The notes below the pieces were generated by a model. That model was not told where the DNA came from and made no database searches. It saw only the letters and a program-made list of their open reading frames with translations. Made by a program: the position numbers and the translations under genes. Below are positions 44,358-53,015 of a stretch of DNA of 64,000 nucleotides, one piece after another; position 1 is the first letter of the stretch; every line of letters begins with the position of its first letter. Source of the stretch: Candidatus Nitrosocosmicus oleophilus (GTDB taxonomy: Archaea; Thermoproteota; Nitrososphaeria; Nitrososphaerales; Nitrososphaeraceae); NCBI RefSeq assembly GCF_000802205.1, contig NZ_CP012850.1, forward strand, positions 1,054,001 to 1,118,000, read 5' to 3'.

Positions 44358-44439
44358 CTATAACATCCTTTTTGCATATGCTTCTCTAGCCCCACTAACG
44401 ACTCCTTTCTTCTCAACAATAAATGATGTCACGTTGTCG
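44358..44439 (-). pseudogene. C-terminal scrap of a glutamate dehydrogenase gene
   Basis: On the minus strand it reads 'FIVEKKGVVSGAREAYAKRM' and a stop. This corresponds to 'MLLRKGAISVAREAYARKQQ' at the C-terminus of the intact dehydrogenase at 31116. Only about 26 codons survive. The spacer from here to 44712 is otherwise empty. Confidence 0.55.
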
Positions 44440-44712
44440 AATTCTTATGTCATCATGCTAATAATATTCCTGTTGAAATTTAATAACCTATACAGTAAGG
44501 ACATTACGAATTGAAGAAATTATTTTTTATCAAATCAACCAGATCAAACTCGTTTGATTTATTTCAATGTTTACTAATAAGTTTAAAAGTAAATACAAGA
44601 TCTATACCTTGTAGAGTAGAGGTCTGTTAGATCTTTGAAACCCTTATCATTGTTGTGGCAGAAACGGTTAATCCTATATGCCGAGTAAAAAAAAACTTAC
44701 TCGCTAACCTTG

Positions 44713-45147
44713 CTACATGGCACCTATTTGTTTCATCATTCCAACCAAATCGTAAAAGAGTTTTTCTTCAACTATTTCATCGTTTCGCCAATGGGCAACA
44801 GTACAAAATTCGATTTGAAATTTTTTGTTTGTAGGCTCGATAGTTTTGCCATCCATTCCTTTCAGTGGCCCCTTGAATGTCCCAGTAAAGTTTGCCACAG
44901 AGCATGTCCAATCATCTTGGCCAAACAGTATCTTGTATGGATCATTGTCAATGTGGTTGTCAGGAAATGCCTTGAAAAACTCTATTGATTCATTCTTATG
45001 GTTATCTCTCCCCTTAGTTGGCTGCGGTTGTCCGGGCCAGTATACTTCTGTACTTTCGGCATGGCGTTTGATAAAGGTGTCCCAGTCCTGACTATTCCAT
45101 GCATCATCCAGAGTCTTCATCAATCGTAAATTTCCCTCTAAATTCAT
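44713..45147 (-). CDS. SnoaL-like (NTF2-fold) protein
   Basis: The start is best placed at the ATG at 45147 (MNLEGNLRLMKTLDDAWNSQ), giving 144 residues. The frame is open a further 52 codons upstream, but with poor coding character. 'DWDTFIKRHAESTEVYWPG', 'FPDNHI', 'VANFTGTFKGPLKGMDGKTI' and 'EIVEEKLFYDLVGMMKQIG' are typical of SnoaL-like polyketide cyclase/NTF2-fold proteins, often small-molecule isomerases or hydrolases. It is divergent from a VOC dioxygenase-like gene 165 bp away, hinting at aromatic compound chemistry. Confidence 0.8.
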   Translation of the reverse strand: MNLEGNLRLMKTLDDAWNSQDWDTFIKRHAESTEVYWPGQPQPTKGRDNHKNESIEFFKAFPDNHIDNDPYKILFGQDDWTCSVANFTGTFKGPLKGMDGKTIEPTNKKFQIEFCTVAHWRNDEIVEEKLFYDLVGMMKQIGAM

Positions 45148-45312
45148 GCAATTATGTAGGTAAGAATAACAGATAAGCTTTTTTTCATGTTCTATTATAT
45201 TCTTTAAACATTGCCACGAGCTTATCTTTTCATATGACCATATGTTTCCTTGATAAGTAAATAAGCATAAACTAACTTTTGGTGTTAAATACGTTGGACG
45301 CATACATTAAGT

Positions 45313-46263
45313 ATGGATGTTGATAATCCCAATGAATTTGTAGCCAGTCCGTCACTAAAAGTAGATCATGTTCATCTCAAAGTTTCTAATATAGAAGAGT
45401 CTATAGGTTTTTATGAATCCATTCTTGGGTTGAATGTTTTGGAAGCCCAATCAAGCGGAAATACTGCATACTTGGGTCCAGAGTCGACTGGGGAAAAGTT
45501 ATCAGCGCTACTGATTCTTGATCAAATAGACCAAGACAGAGGTATAACTGATCTTAGTAGAGAGAGAATGGAAGCAGGTCTTTACCATTTTGCAATATTA
45601 TTACCTGAAAGAAAATATCTTGCGTCCTTTCTTCAACATTTCCAAAAGAACACAGATCCACAGTTTTACGATGGTATGGCAGATCATGCGGTTTCTGAAT
45701 CAATTTATTTGCATGATCCGGATTACCATGGAATTGAGGTTTATAGAGATAGAAAACCCTCCGAATGGCAATGGACAGGTGAAAATAAAATATACATGGT
45801 AACAGAACCCCTTGATGTAAACAATTTGCTGAAGCAATATGGTAATGAAAAATGGGATGGTTTTCCTGTCCGTACTACGATAGGTCATGTACATCTCCAT
45901 GTCTCTAATCTTACAAAGACAAAAAAGTTCTATCAACAGTCACTTGGACTTTACCATACTGCATCTTATCCAGGTGCGTATTTCTTCGCCGCAGATAAGT
46001 ATCATCATCACGTAGCGACCAACACTTGGCTTGGGACAAACATTTTACGAAACAGTGCCAATGATCATAGGAAGTCAGGACTAGAACACTTTGCTATAAG
46101 TATAGATGGTGACAAAGGAGATCTAAAGAAATTAAAAGACCATTATGAGCTAAATGGTATAACTATTGACGAAGACACTGATGATTCTGATAAACAGCAC
46201 GAATCGTCTTTTTATACATACGATCCAGATGGAATAAAAATACAGATCCTGTTGAAAGAATAA
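45313..46263 (+). CDS. VOC-superfamily extradiol dioxygenase-like protein (catechol-2,3-dioxygenase type)
   Basis: The 316-residue protein has two tandem vicinal-oxygen-chelate modules: residues about 15-130 ('VDHVHLKVSNIEESIGFYES') and 185-315 ('TIGHVHLHVSNLTKTKKFYQ', 'SGLEHFAISIDGDKGD', 'SSFYTYDPDGIKIQILLKE'). The His at each module start and later His/Glu residues fit a metal site, and the length is that of CatE-like ring-cleavage enzymes. 'HDPDYHGIEVYRDRKPSEW' is typical of that branch. The actual substrate is unknown. It may act with the neighbouring SnoaL-like protein. Confidence 0.8.
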   Translation: MDVDNPNEFVASPSLKVDHVHLKVSNIEESIGFYESILGLNVLEAQSSGNTAYLGPESTGEKLSALLILDQIDQDRGITDLSRERMEAGLYHFAILLPERKYLASFLQHFQKNTDPQFYDGMADHAVSESIYLHDPDYHGIEVYRDRKPSEWQWTGENKIYMVTEPLDVNNLLKQYGNEKWDGFPVRTTIGHVHLHVSNLTKTKKFYQQSLGLYHTASYPGAYFFAADKYHHHVATNTWLGTNILRNSANDHRKSGLEHFAISIDGDKGDLKKLKDHYELNGITIDEDTDDSDKQHESSFYTYDPDGIKIQILLKE

Positions 46264-46374
46264 ATTTATTAGGCGAGTTCCAATATTATTGTAGACTGCA
46301 TCCTACAATGGTAGGAGAAGTAAAAGTAGTTCCATAACGTCTTTTTAATTGAGAAAAGTTACTAAAAATAATAT

Positions 46375-46415
46375 CTGGCCCGGTGGGTTTAGTAATAGAT
46401 ATATTACAAGTCTAA
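46375..46415 (+). repeat. Tagged repeat element, family A, copy A5
   Basis: 'ctggcccggtggg' plus 'tttagtaatagatatattac' and 'aagtct'. The palindrome gtaata-gata-tattac is intact. Confidence 0.8.
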
Positions 46416-46505
46416 ATTGTAGATAAAAACTATCATCGGTGATAATTATGATTTTGTATATGAAATCCATAATCTTAAATATATCAACAATATTAGGACA
46501 ATTGT

Positions 46506-46988
46506 ATGCCTCAAGTAAAATTGGTATTTATTGTCTTAGTTCTCACCACTCTGTTTACATATACTGCAGTGAATGTAATACCCGTCTATGCTCAAAATGG
46601 TGGATTGCGAATAGCTCCAGTGATAAAATGGACAGACAATAAGGAGGGTCATTTTAACTACTGTGTTTACAAAGGGGACGTACCCCTTGGAACTAACATT
46701 GACAATATTAAAAAATACTGCTTAGTAGCTACCGAGAATCCCTCACTTAATAATATGTACGCATATTTGGATGATGATGTGAACATGTATCATCTGGATG
46801 ACATAGTTGTGCCGCCTAATGTAATCAGGGATGGACAAGCGTACACTGTTTGTGTTGGCTTTAATCCTCAATCGGAGGCAGACTATTCTATTGCAGAAAG
46901 TTGCCAACTATTTTATAACACTGAAGGAAGTCACGTTGAAACCCCACTCATCAACTTAGATAGAGATGCATGTTATGACTGTGATTAG
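46506..46988 (+). CDS. Secreted cysteine-containing protein (160 aa)
   Basis: The signal peptide (residues 4-30, VKLVFIVLVLTTLFTYTAVN, cleavage near 'VYAQN') is followed by an ectodomain with six cysteines. These include 'NYCVYKG', 'KYCLVATEN', 'YTVCVGFNP', 'ESCQLFYN' and the terminal 'ACYDCD'. Several disulfides outside the cell are likely. The strand pattern suggests a small beta-sandwich. No family is recognised. Confidence 0.65.
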   Translation: MPQVKLVFIVLVLTTLFTYTAVNVIPVYAQNGGLRIAPVIKWTDNKEGHFNYCVYKGDVPLGTNIDNIKKYCLVATENPSLNNMYAYLDDDVNMYHLDDIVVPPNVIRDGQAYTVCVGFNPQSEADYSIAESCQLFYNTEGSHVETPLINLDRDACYDCD

Positions 46989-47056
46989 TTGACTAATAAT
47001 TTATTTAATAGTATTTTGATTTTTATTTGATTCAACTATTACAAATTATAGTATAG

Positions 47057-47122
47057 CTGGACCGGTGACCGGTGACCGGTGGGCTTCAGGACGATATCGT
47101 CCTTCCGGGTGGATTTTAATAA
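47057..47122 (+). repeat. Tagged repeat element, family C, copy C2, with tripled tag core
   Basis: The core accggtg is repeated three times in tandem (47061-47081), then 'ggcttcaggacgatatcgtc', 'cttccgggtgg' and 'attttaat'. The palindrome aggacgat / atcgtcct is perfect. The tandem tripling suggests slippage or repeated events at the tag. Confidence 0.8.
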
Positions 47123-47196
47123 TTATGATTTGTCAATTAAGATGAATTTGTCAATAGATATGTGTTATTGTGTCTCATACGGCATAACAAATAAAA

Positions 47197-48087
47197 TTAA
47201 ATGTACACGTTATCTTTTACAAACGTTTTCAATATTTCTAATGTTTGATCCAGGGGTTGTTCAGAACTAAATATAATTAAGGTGTGATTTCCGCTTTTGT
47301 TATCTGGCCAATATCCTTCTGGACAATAATCACATTTAGAATAAGTAAAATTATATTCACTTAGTATTTTAATTCCATTTTCATTAAACGCTTGTCTATA
47401 ATATGCTAAAGAACCAGGATGAGAGTTACCGTCATTGTCCTTTGTGTCTTTGACTTGATTTGTAGGAGTATAAAATCCTCCAACAATTAGTTTGTTGTTC
47501 CCACTGATATTACTATTTCCTTGATTGTTTTCCAGCACAGTAATTGTTCCTCCTTTTATTTCATAGTCCTTATCAGTTATTGAATAATTCCCAACAGGAA
47601 GTGTAAAAGGTTCTGAAGTATTTGTATAATCTAAGGTACCGGTTGAAAATGATGAAGCACCGCTATTTTCCTTATTATTAACATTGACTAATTCTAGATC
47701 ATGTGGATGGGGTGTATCCCAAGGTGCATCGGCATCCAGGAATATTAACTTTGTACCCTCGTAGATAACAAGATTAGTCGGTATAAAATATGCGTTCTTA
47801 TCTGTAATTAATTTATGTTGTTCCTGTTTCCAACTTTCATGTGCTTCGTTTACAATTAACATTACAAAGGTGTCTACATTGGCAGGTAGTTTCAATATCT
47901 CAGTTGTATGGACGGATTCTGCCAAAGGAATATTGGGATAAACCGTAGTAACATTGGAGACATTCCCTTGGGCATTTGCAAAAATCATCTTATTATCTAT
48001 ATTAACTCCAAAACAAATAGCTGATATTACCGATACAGCCAGAAGAGCGAATAAATACCCTCTATGGGTGTTCCTATTATATTCCAT
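47197..48087 (-). CDS. Secreted cupredoxin-fold protein without obvious copper ligands
   Basis: The 296-residue protein has a signal peptide (residues about 10-40, 'YLFALLAVSVISAICFGVNI', cleavage near 'ANAQG'). Residues about 90-180 resemble a cupredoxin: 'FIPTNLVIYEGTKLIFLDAD', 'TPHPHDLEL' and 'FTLPVGNYSITDKDYEIKGG', then 'TITVLEN'. The C-terminal ligand loop normally contains Cys-His-Met; here it reads YSITDKDYEIKG, so a classical blue copper centre is not expected. A second part (about 195-296) with 'KCDYCPEGYW' has a possible metal-binding cysteine pair. Confidence 0.7.
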   Translation of the reverse strand: MEYNRNTHRGYLFALLAVSVISAICFGVNIDNKMIFANAQGNVSNVTTVYPNIPLAESVHTTEILKLPANVDTFVMLIVNEAHESWKQEQHKLITDKNAYFIPTNLVIYEGTKLIFLDADAPWDTPHPHDLELVNVNNKENSGASSFSTGTLDYTNTSEPFTLPVGNYSITDKDYEIKGGTITVLENNQGNSNISGNNKLIVGGFYTPTNQVKDTKDNDGNSHPGSLAYYRQAFNENGIKILSEYNFTYSKCDYCPEGYWPDNKSGNHTLIIFSSEQPLDQTLEILKTFVKDNVYI

Positions 48088-48303
48088 ATTTATAATACTA
48101 GAGGGTGCATTTATGTCTTATAGTATTTATTATAAATATTGCGAATATCTTCGTATAGCAAGTAAATAGTGAAAAATATTAGATGATATAAAACCTCATA
48201 ACTTCGCTATCCAATTTCGTATGGCTCACTTTGACTCCAATAATGGATTAACTAGTTATTAGCAGAGAATGATAAATGGGAACGGACATAATAGAATAAA
48301 TTC

Positions 48304-48343
48304 TGTGGGCTTCGAATCCATGAGGTACATGGGAACTGTTAAT
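48304..48343 (+). repeat. Tagged repeat element, family B, copy B5
   Basis: 'tgtgggcttcgaatccatga' is followed by 'ggtacatgggaactgttaat', with the palindrome ccatg-aggta-catgg. It lies 102 bp before A6. Confidence 0.75.
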
Positions 48344-48405
48344 TTATAAAATTTTTTTATAATGATATCGGATATTCAGTTTGTAATACTATATTAAAAT
48401 TACAA

Positions 48406-48445
48406 CGGGCCAGCTGGGTTTTGTAATACATATATTACGAGTCTA
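48406..48445 (+). repeat. Tagged repeat element, family A, copy A6
   Basis: 'cgggccagctggg' and 'ttttgtaatacatatattac'. The palindrome is gtaata-cata-tattac: the loop is changed, the stem kept. It is preceded by 'aattacaa'. Confidence 0.75.
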
Positions 48446-48767
48446 AATTTTTGAAACAATAACAATTCGTTTTTCTAAATTTTCGTGCTATTTTATTTGA
48501 CTTGCATAAGTCTTGGAAATTTGAAGAGGCTATCAATTGATCATCCATAATGTCATTTTTGGATTATAGACATTGACCAAGAATATTCATAATTATTCGA
48601 ATAGCCATTATATTCATATGATTAATGGTGATAAAGGTTTCCCAAATTCAAATCATTGCAGAGACTATCTAGCTAGATTATTGTGAACGTGAATGTATGT
48701 CTTGTTTTTAAGGCTTTGGTTATTTGTAACTATAAATATATTATAAAAATTTTGACTAAAGGATTTG

Positions 48768-49355
48768 TTAGTCCATATAATCGTTGCAAGGGTCGTCCCA
48801 ATAGGTAATTGCTTCTCCTAAACAATCCTCTTCATTTGTAATGCTGGGTAAATTATATTTCCCGTAAAGGTTTCCATAGGGTTGGTTTCCATAGGGTTGG
48901 TTTCCATAGGGTTGGTTTCCATAGGGTTGGTTTCCATAGGGTTGGTTTCCATAGGGTTGGTTTCCATAGGGTTGGTTTCCATAGGGTTGGTTTCCATAGG
49001 AATCATCGCAAGGGTCGTCCCAATAGGTAATTGCTTCTCCTAAACAATCCTCTTCATTTGTAATGCTGGGTAAATTATATTTCCCAAGTGGATTGTGTGG
49101 TTGGTATTCTGTAAGATCTTCTTTAGATTCAATTCCTTGATTCTCTTCATTATCACCTTGCGAATCATCTTTTCCTGTAAAAAGGTTGTTTATCCAATCC
49201 TTTATTTGTTGAGAATTTGGCCAGACATTAGTGATACCTACTCCGGGATTGGCTGGAATGGTTAATTGAGCCATTGAACTATTGAATGATGTTAATAATA
49301 TTACTAATACAATTGCACTTACTAAGGGTATTTTGATATTACTCTTCAATGTCAT
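48768..49355 (-). CDS. Secreted protein with YGNQP repeats flanked by a duplicated 29-residue unit
   Basis: The 195-residue product has a signal peptide (residues 7-30, IKIPLVSAIVLVILLTSFNS). The unit 'GKYNLPSITNEEDCLGEAIT' plus 'YWDDPC.D' occurs twice (about 91-119 and 165-193). Between the two lie eight copies of YGNQP. Both flanking units contain a Cys pair (DCLGE and DPC), probably disulfide-linked outside the cell. The start ATG overlaps the stop of the upstream TPR gene (ATGA), so the two are co-translated. The repeat number is likely variable between strains. Confidence 0.75.
   Translation of the reverse strand: MTLKSNIKIPLVSAIVLVILLTSFNSSMAQLTIPANPGVGITNVWPNSQQIKDWINNLFTGKDDSQGDNEENQGIESKEDLTEYQPHNPLGKYNLPSITNEEDCLGEAITYWDDPCDDSYGNQPYGNQPYGNQPYGNQPYGNQPYGNQPYGNQPYGNQPYGNLYGKYNLPSITNEEDCLGEAITYWDDPCNDYMD
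48871..49000. repeat. 15-bp minisatellite within the coding sequence
   Basis: Eight perfect head-to-tail copies of tttccatagggttgg (48871-48990) and a partial ninth, encoding YGNQP on the minus strand. The array lies between two identical stretches of about 80 bp (about 48783-48864 and 49011-49085). Confidence 0.95.
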
Positions 49356-50815
49356 ATAGTATGCTGTTCTTCTATGAATCCTAAGTTAAAAAGATTTTGT
49401 TCGATAAATGATTTGATTTCATTCGCTTTGGGATGATGTTTATCATAACTCAATGCTTTATTGACTGCGTCACGAGCACTTTCCAAGGTTTTTCTGTCTC
49501 GTATCTTTAGGTTTTCTTTTTCGGGATTATCTGGTTGAACTAGGCATAATGCGAAACCCGCCCAACAATCAGGATTAGTGGGTTCAATATTTCTTCCATT
49601 TATAAAACTTTGACAAGCCTCTTTATATCTTCCTTGATGGAAGAGTGTATTCCCTTGCAAAACAAATACATTGGCTAATATTTCATCTCTTTTCTCTTTA
49701 GAAATATCGACATTCTTGTGGATACTGTCGATGGCACTTTGAAATAAATCTAAAGCCTTTTCGTAATTTCTTGCCTGTTTGTAAAAACGTCCTATTTCAA
49801 CTAGCGGTTCGAAATTTGAATCCTCTTTAAATTTTTTCACATATCCCTCTGCTACATCTAAATCCTTTTTAGTTCCTAAACGGAGAGAAGTCATTATTAT
49901 ATTATAAATAAAGAAATTATCATCCTTTTTTATAGAGTGTGCCATTTCAAAATTAGCTAACGCCTTTCGGAAGATTTCCTTGTCATTTTCCTTCATGGCT
50001 TTCCTAAAAAGGAAATATCCATAATCATTCCAAAGGTGGGGATTCTTTCTGTCTTGCTTTCTGGCTTCTTCTATTGCTCTACCTAATTCCTCCAGGGCCA
50101 GGTCTAGGTTTCTTTCCCTAAAATGGGTTTTCCCTATCGCATGCAAAAGCTCAACTGCATGTGTTTTTGAAAGTTTTGGAGGATCGTCTTCAGTTAACCT
50201 AAGCAATTCTTGATATATCTTACGTGACTGTTCGTATTTCTTTTCCACAAACAATAAATCTGCTTTCTGCCATTGATTCTTTATTTTATTATCAAAGTTA
50301 CTATTTTCTATTAAATTGTATTTTGCGAACACACCATCCTCGAGTTTAATATTTATTTCTGCCTTAATTTTCGAGTATGGCGTTATTACAACATCTTTTT
50401 CATCCTCTTTGTCTCGTTCAACCCCTTTGACATAAGGATATGACTTGGAATAATTGTAGATTTTTCCAACTTCCGTTCGAGCTAACACATATTCTACATG
50501 AATGCAGTTTTTTGATTTATCTTCTTCACAATATAGAAAACTCTGTCCATTCTGTTGCTTAAAATAGACATGAAAGCTCCCACCTTCTTTCAACCAAAAA
50601 TTACAATAACCATCCGTAAAATCAACACTTAATATTTTGGAAAATATCCTTGAATCAAAATACTCCTTCATAAAGTCTTCTTTTTCCAAGTGGGATTCAA
50701 GAAATTCATTTACTAGAGCGCTAAACTCGATGTTCTTGCCAGATATATTTTCCTTAATCTTCTTGGCTACTCCCACTCTAATTGCTATTACTGGTGAATC
50801 CTTAGATCTTGGCAC
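49352..50815 (-). CDS. RHH-like module fused to a TPR domain protein (487 aa)
   Basis: Residues about 6-48 ('SPVIAIRVGVAKKIKENISG' with 'FSALVNEFLESHLEKE') match the strand-helix-helix module seen in the protein at 41762. A strand-rich central part (about 55-180) is followed by tetratricopeptide-like repeats (about 185-480), for example 'ADLLFVEKKYEQSRKIYQEL', 'FYKQARNYEKALDLFQSAID' and 'GNTLFHQGRYKEACQSFING'. It is probably a cytoplasmic protein-interaction or regulatory protein. Its stop overlaps the start of the secreted YGNQP protein gene, indicating an operon. Confidence 0.75.
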   Translation of the reverse strand: MPRSKDSPVIAIRVGVAKKIKENISGKNIEFSALVNEFLESHLEKEDFMKEYFDSRIFSKILSVDFTDGYCNFWLKEGGSFHVYFKQQNGQSFLYCEEDKSKNCIHVEYVLARTEVGKIYNYSKSYPYVKGVERDKEDEKDVVITPYSKIKAEINIKLEDGVFAKYNLIENSNFDNKIKNQWQKADLLFVEKKYEQSRKIYQELLRLTEDDPPKLSKTHAVELLHAIGKTHFRERNLDLALEELGRAIEEARKQDRKNPHLWNDYGYFLFRKAMKENDKEIFRKALANFEMAHSIKKDDNFFIYNIIMTSLRLGTKKDLDVAEGYVKKFKEDSNFEPLVEIGRFYKQARNYEKALDLFQSAIDSIHKNVDISKEKRDEILANVFVLQGNTLFHQGRYKEACQSFINGRNIEPTNPDCWAGFALCLVQPDNPEKENLKIRDRKTLESARDAVNKALSYDKHHPKANEIKSFIEQNLFNLGFIEEQHTI

Positions 50816-51041
50816 AACATATCAACGTAATGACGAGTAATTAATTTTACTCCAATTAATAGATAATCTCTAATTGACTTGATGTCCTTATATAATTAAT
50901 GAATAATAGAATAAATTTAAACATGAAATATACTACCTTAACAAATATCCTGATAGAGCTCCGATTAGTAAAATGAATATACTCGAGTAAACTATGAATG
51001 TATAGTAATGTTTATGTACTCGCGTATATAATCCAATAGAG

Positions 51042-51530
51042 ATGGAGACATCTTATAAAAAAAATATCGGTCTGGTAATTTTTTTAATTGCTACGACGGG
51101 TGTTATTGTAACAAACAACGATTTAGTATTCGCGCAGTCTGAGGGTTGTAATGGGCATGAAGTTTACGTTAATCTGGATCTAACTAGCTTTGCACAAGGG
51201 TCATTAATTGTAGGTGTAACTGCTGATTTAACTGGAGATGTAGTACTAAAAGAGGTTTTTGATAGTCCAGACTCTTATCAAGTTCAAAGTTTTACGGGCT
51301 GTATGTATGTTGCTAAGGGGGATACACTCACAGCTTGCGCTGTAGTTAAGGCGACGAGTGGAACTATTTGTCAGGAGCAAAGTGCTTTTGGAAGTTCAAC
51401 CTCGTTTTTCCTTGACTTGGATCAGCAAGTATATCCTAATCAATACGACCAGAATAATTACTCGACAGAGGAAAGCTTTTCGGAGAATGGTCATATTGAG
51501 GATATATATGGTGATTCAAATCTTTTTTAA
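51042..51530 (+). CDS. Secreted hypothetical protein (162 aa)
   Basis: The signal peptide (residues 8-31, IGLVIFLIATTGVIVTNNDL, cleavage near 'VFAQS') is followed by a strand-rich domain with four cysteines ('SEGCNGHEVYVNLDL', 'FTGCMYVAKGDTLTACAVV', 'GTICQEQS') and an acidic Asn/Tyr-rich tail. The pattern fits a small disulfide-stabilised beta-sandwich at the cell surface. No family is recognised. Confidence 0.6.
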   Translation: METSYKKNIGLVIFLIATTGVIVTNNDLVFAQSEGCNGHEVYVNLDLTSFAQGSLIVGVTADLTGDVVLKEVFDSPDSYQVQSFTGCMYVAKGDTLTACAVVKATSGTICQEQSAFGSSTSFFLDLDQQVYPNQYDQNNYSTEESFSENGHIEDIYGDSNLF

Positions 51531-51691
51531 TTTTTGTGTTACCTAATAAAGTATTTTATAGATCCGTATAAGACAATGGTTTAAGACTTAAAAAATTTTT
51601 TGTAATATTGCATTATTAAACAATGGATAATAATATGATTCACTTCTCATAGGCCTCGACAGAAAGTTTTATACAAATCTGCATATCTAGA

Positions 51692-51850
51692 ATGGATCCG
51701 AAAGACTATTATTCAGTATTTGAATTCTCGCCAAATTCAACTGATGATGAGATAAGAGATACATTTCACATTTGCGCTTTAAAGTATCATCCGGACAAAA
51801 ATAAATCGATGTTCCCTAAAAGGAGAAATAAGGGACGCTATAACTATTAG
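51692..51850 (+). pseudogene. Truncated DnaJ J-domain
   Basis: MDPKDYYSVFEFSPNSTDDE and 'IRDTFHICALKYHPDKNKS' match helices I and II and the invariant HPD motif of a J-domain. Helix III and everything after it are missing; the frame ends with 'MFPKRRNKGRYNY'. The 3' end lies inside the reverse-strand APS-kinase fragment. A functional J-domain needs about 65-70 residues, so this is likely a remnant. Confidence 0.7.
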
Positions 51851-52075
51851 ATCGTTTTCACATAATAGTTTTGCAATGTACGCAACCGTTTTAACATTGA
51901 TTTCTCTATTTTTTTTTGAAAATCCTAACTCAGGATAAATAAATTTTCTGATTTCATCACAATCCAAAATGATCACAGCGTGATTTCTGTCCTTTAACCT
52001 ATTCTTTATAATTTTGGCTATCGTGGTTTTTCCGGAACCTGATAGTCCGGTCAACCATATAACAAAGCCTTGCCT
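51779..52075 (-). pseudogene. Truncated adenylylsulfate (APS) kinase
   Basis: 'QGFVIWLTGLSGSGKTTIAK' contains the Walker A loop of CysC. 'VIILDCDEIRKFIYPELGFS', 'KKNREINVKTVAYIAKLL' and 'IVIASLISPFREHR' follow the family order. The frame then leaves the family at 'FIFVRMIL', losing the last third. It faces the DnaJ fragment tail-to-tail and overlaps it, so both were broken at the same junction. Confidence 0.8.
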
Positions 52076-53015
52076 AACTTTATAATGTTAAAAATTTGTT
52101 ACTTATATCTTGTACTTGCAAACATAGGTGGGATTACATCTTACCGATATGAATTACACTTCAGATGTTGTAAGGAAGTGAATCCATATGGAAATCAAAA
52201 TTCGGTTTAATCTAATACCTGAGAAGAAATGGACTGGCGAAACTATATCTATTATTTGCAAGAGATGCACTACATCTCGAAAGACATACTAAAAGTGGAA
52301 GAACACATTTAAACAGAAGGGGGTTGGATGCATTATCCTCTTTCGAATCAATAAATATAAATGAATCAAGAATATGAAAGATGACCTGGCATTATTTAAG
52401 TGGGTAAATCATTGCAAACTACTGTTGAAACTATCTTTATTGCCATCATTTCATTTCTATTTATCTAGTATGAACAAAAATAGTTATTAATAATATGTAA
52501 TTCAACTTGAGTTCATTGGAAATAAGGTCCATATGCATCAGGGATTGATATTTTTCGATACCTCTTGAGTCCTAATAAAGTAGTAAAATTACAACAGTGC
52601 CCGGTGGGAGAGTCTGTGTTACCTAAGAATTTTAATCTGTGTTTCTCTTAACTATAAAAGGTACTTCCTATCAATTTATCAATTGATAATGCCAATGCAT
52701 ATTGAATTTATTAATATTGATAAGCTGAAATATCATCTATCAATCCTGTTTAATTTATAATATCAAAGATAATGTATCTAGGAACTATTTCCTTGGTTTT
52801 TAGCTTATTTTTGTCTTAAGTCTTAGTACTTCCCCGAGGTGATATTACTGGATTCTACAATTATTTGAGTTAAACTTCTACAGTATGTTACGAATGGGTA
52901 TTAATATCAATTTTCTCGTTTGATTGAACCGTTGTGTAATTGGTATATGGCAAACCATATACATCGATAATTTGAGTTAAATTTAATAGCTAAACAAAAA
53001 TAGATCAAACATTCG
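52076..53015. other. Long spacer with one tag element
   Basis: No gene is recognised. A 34-codon frame near 52189 (MEIKIRFNLIPEKKW) with a CxxC pair is too short to call. A tag-like element lies at 52596. The rest is AT-rich without strong structure. Confidence 0.4.
52596..52615 (+). repeat. Tagged repeat element, orphan copy
   Basis: 'agtgcccggtgggagagtct' is preceded by 'aaattacaac', as in family A. The palindromic tail is missing or replaced, so it is a partial copy. Confidence 0.5.

Larger units (their letters stand above)
48088..48767. other. Spacer with a B-A element pair
   Basis: No gene is recognised. Elements B5 and A6 occupy 48304-48445. The remaining 320 bp to the minisatellite gene hold nothing evident. 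Confidence 0.4.

Noticed and set aside
47079-47270. 63-codon frame starting in element C2
   Set aside because: It begins inside the repeat and overlaps the 3' end of the cupredoxin-like gene; there is no sign of coding.
48871-49000. CRISPR-like array of short repeats
   Set aside because: The repeats are 15 bp, directly adjacent without spacers, and in frame within a coding sequence.
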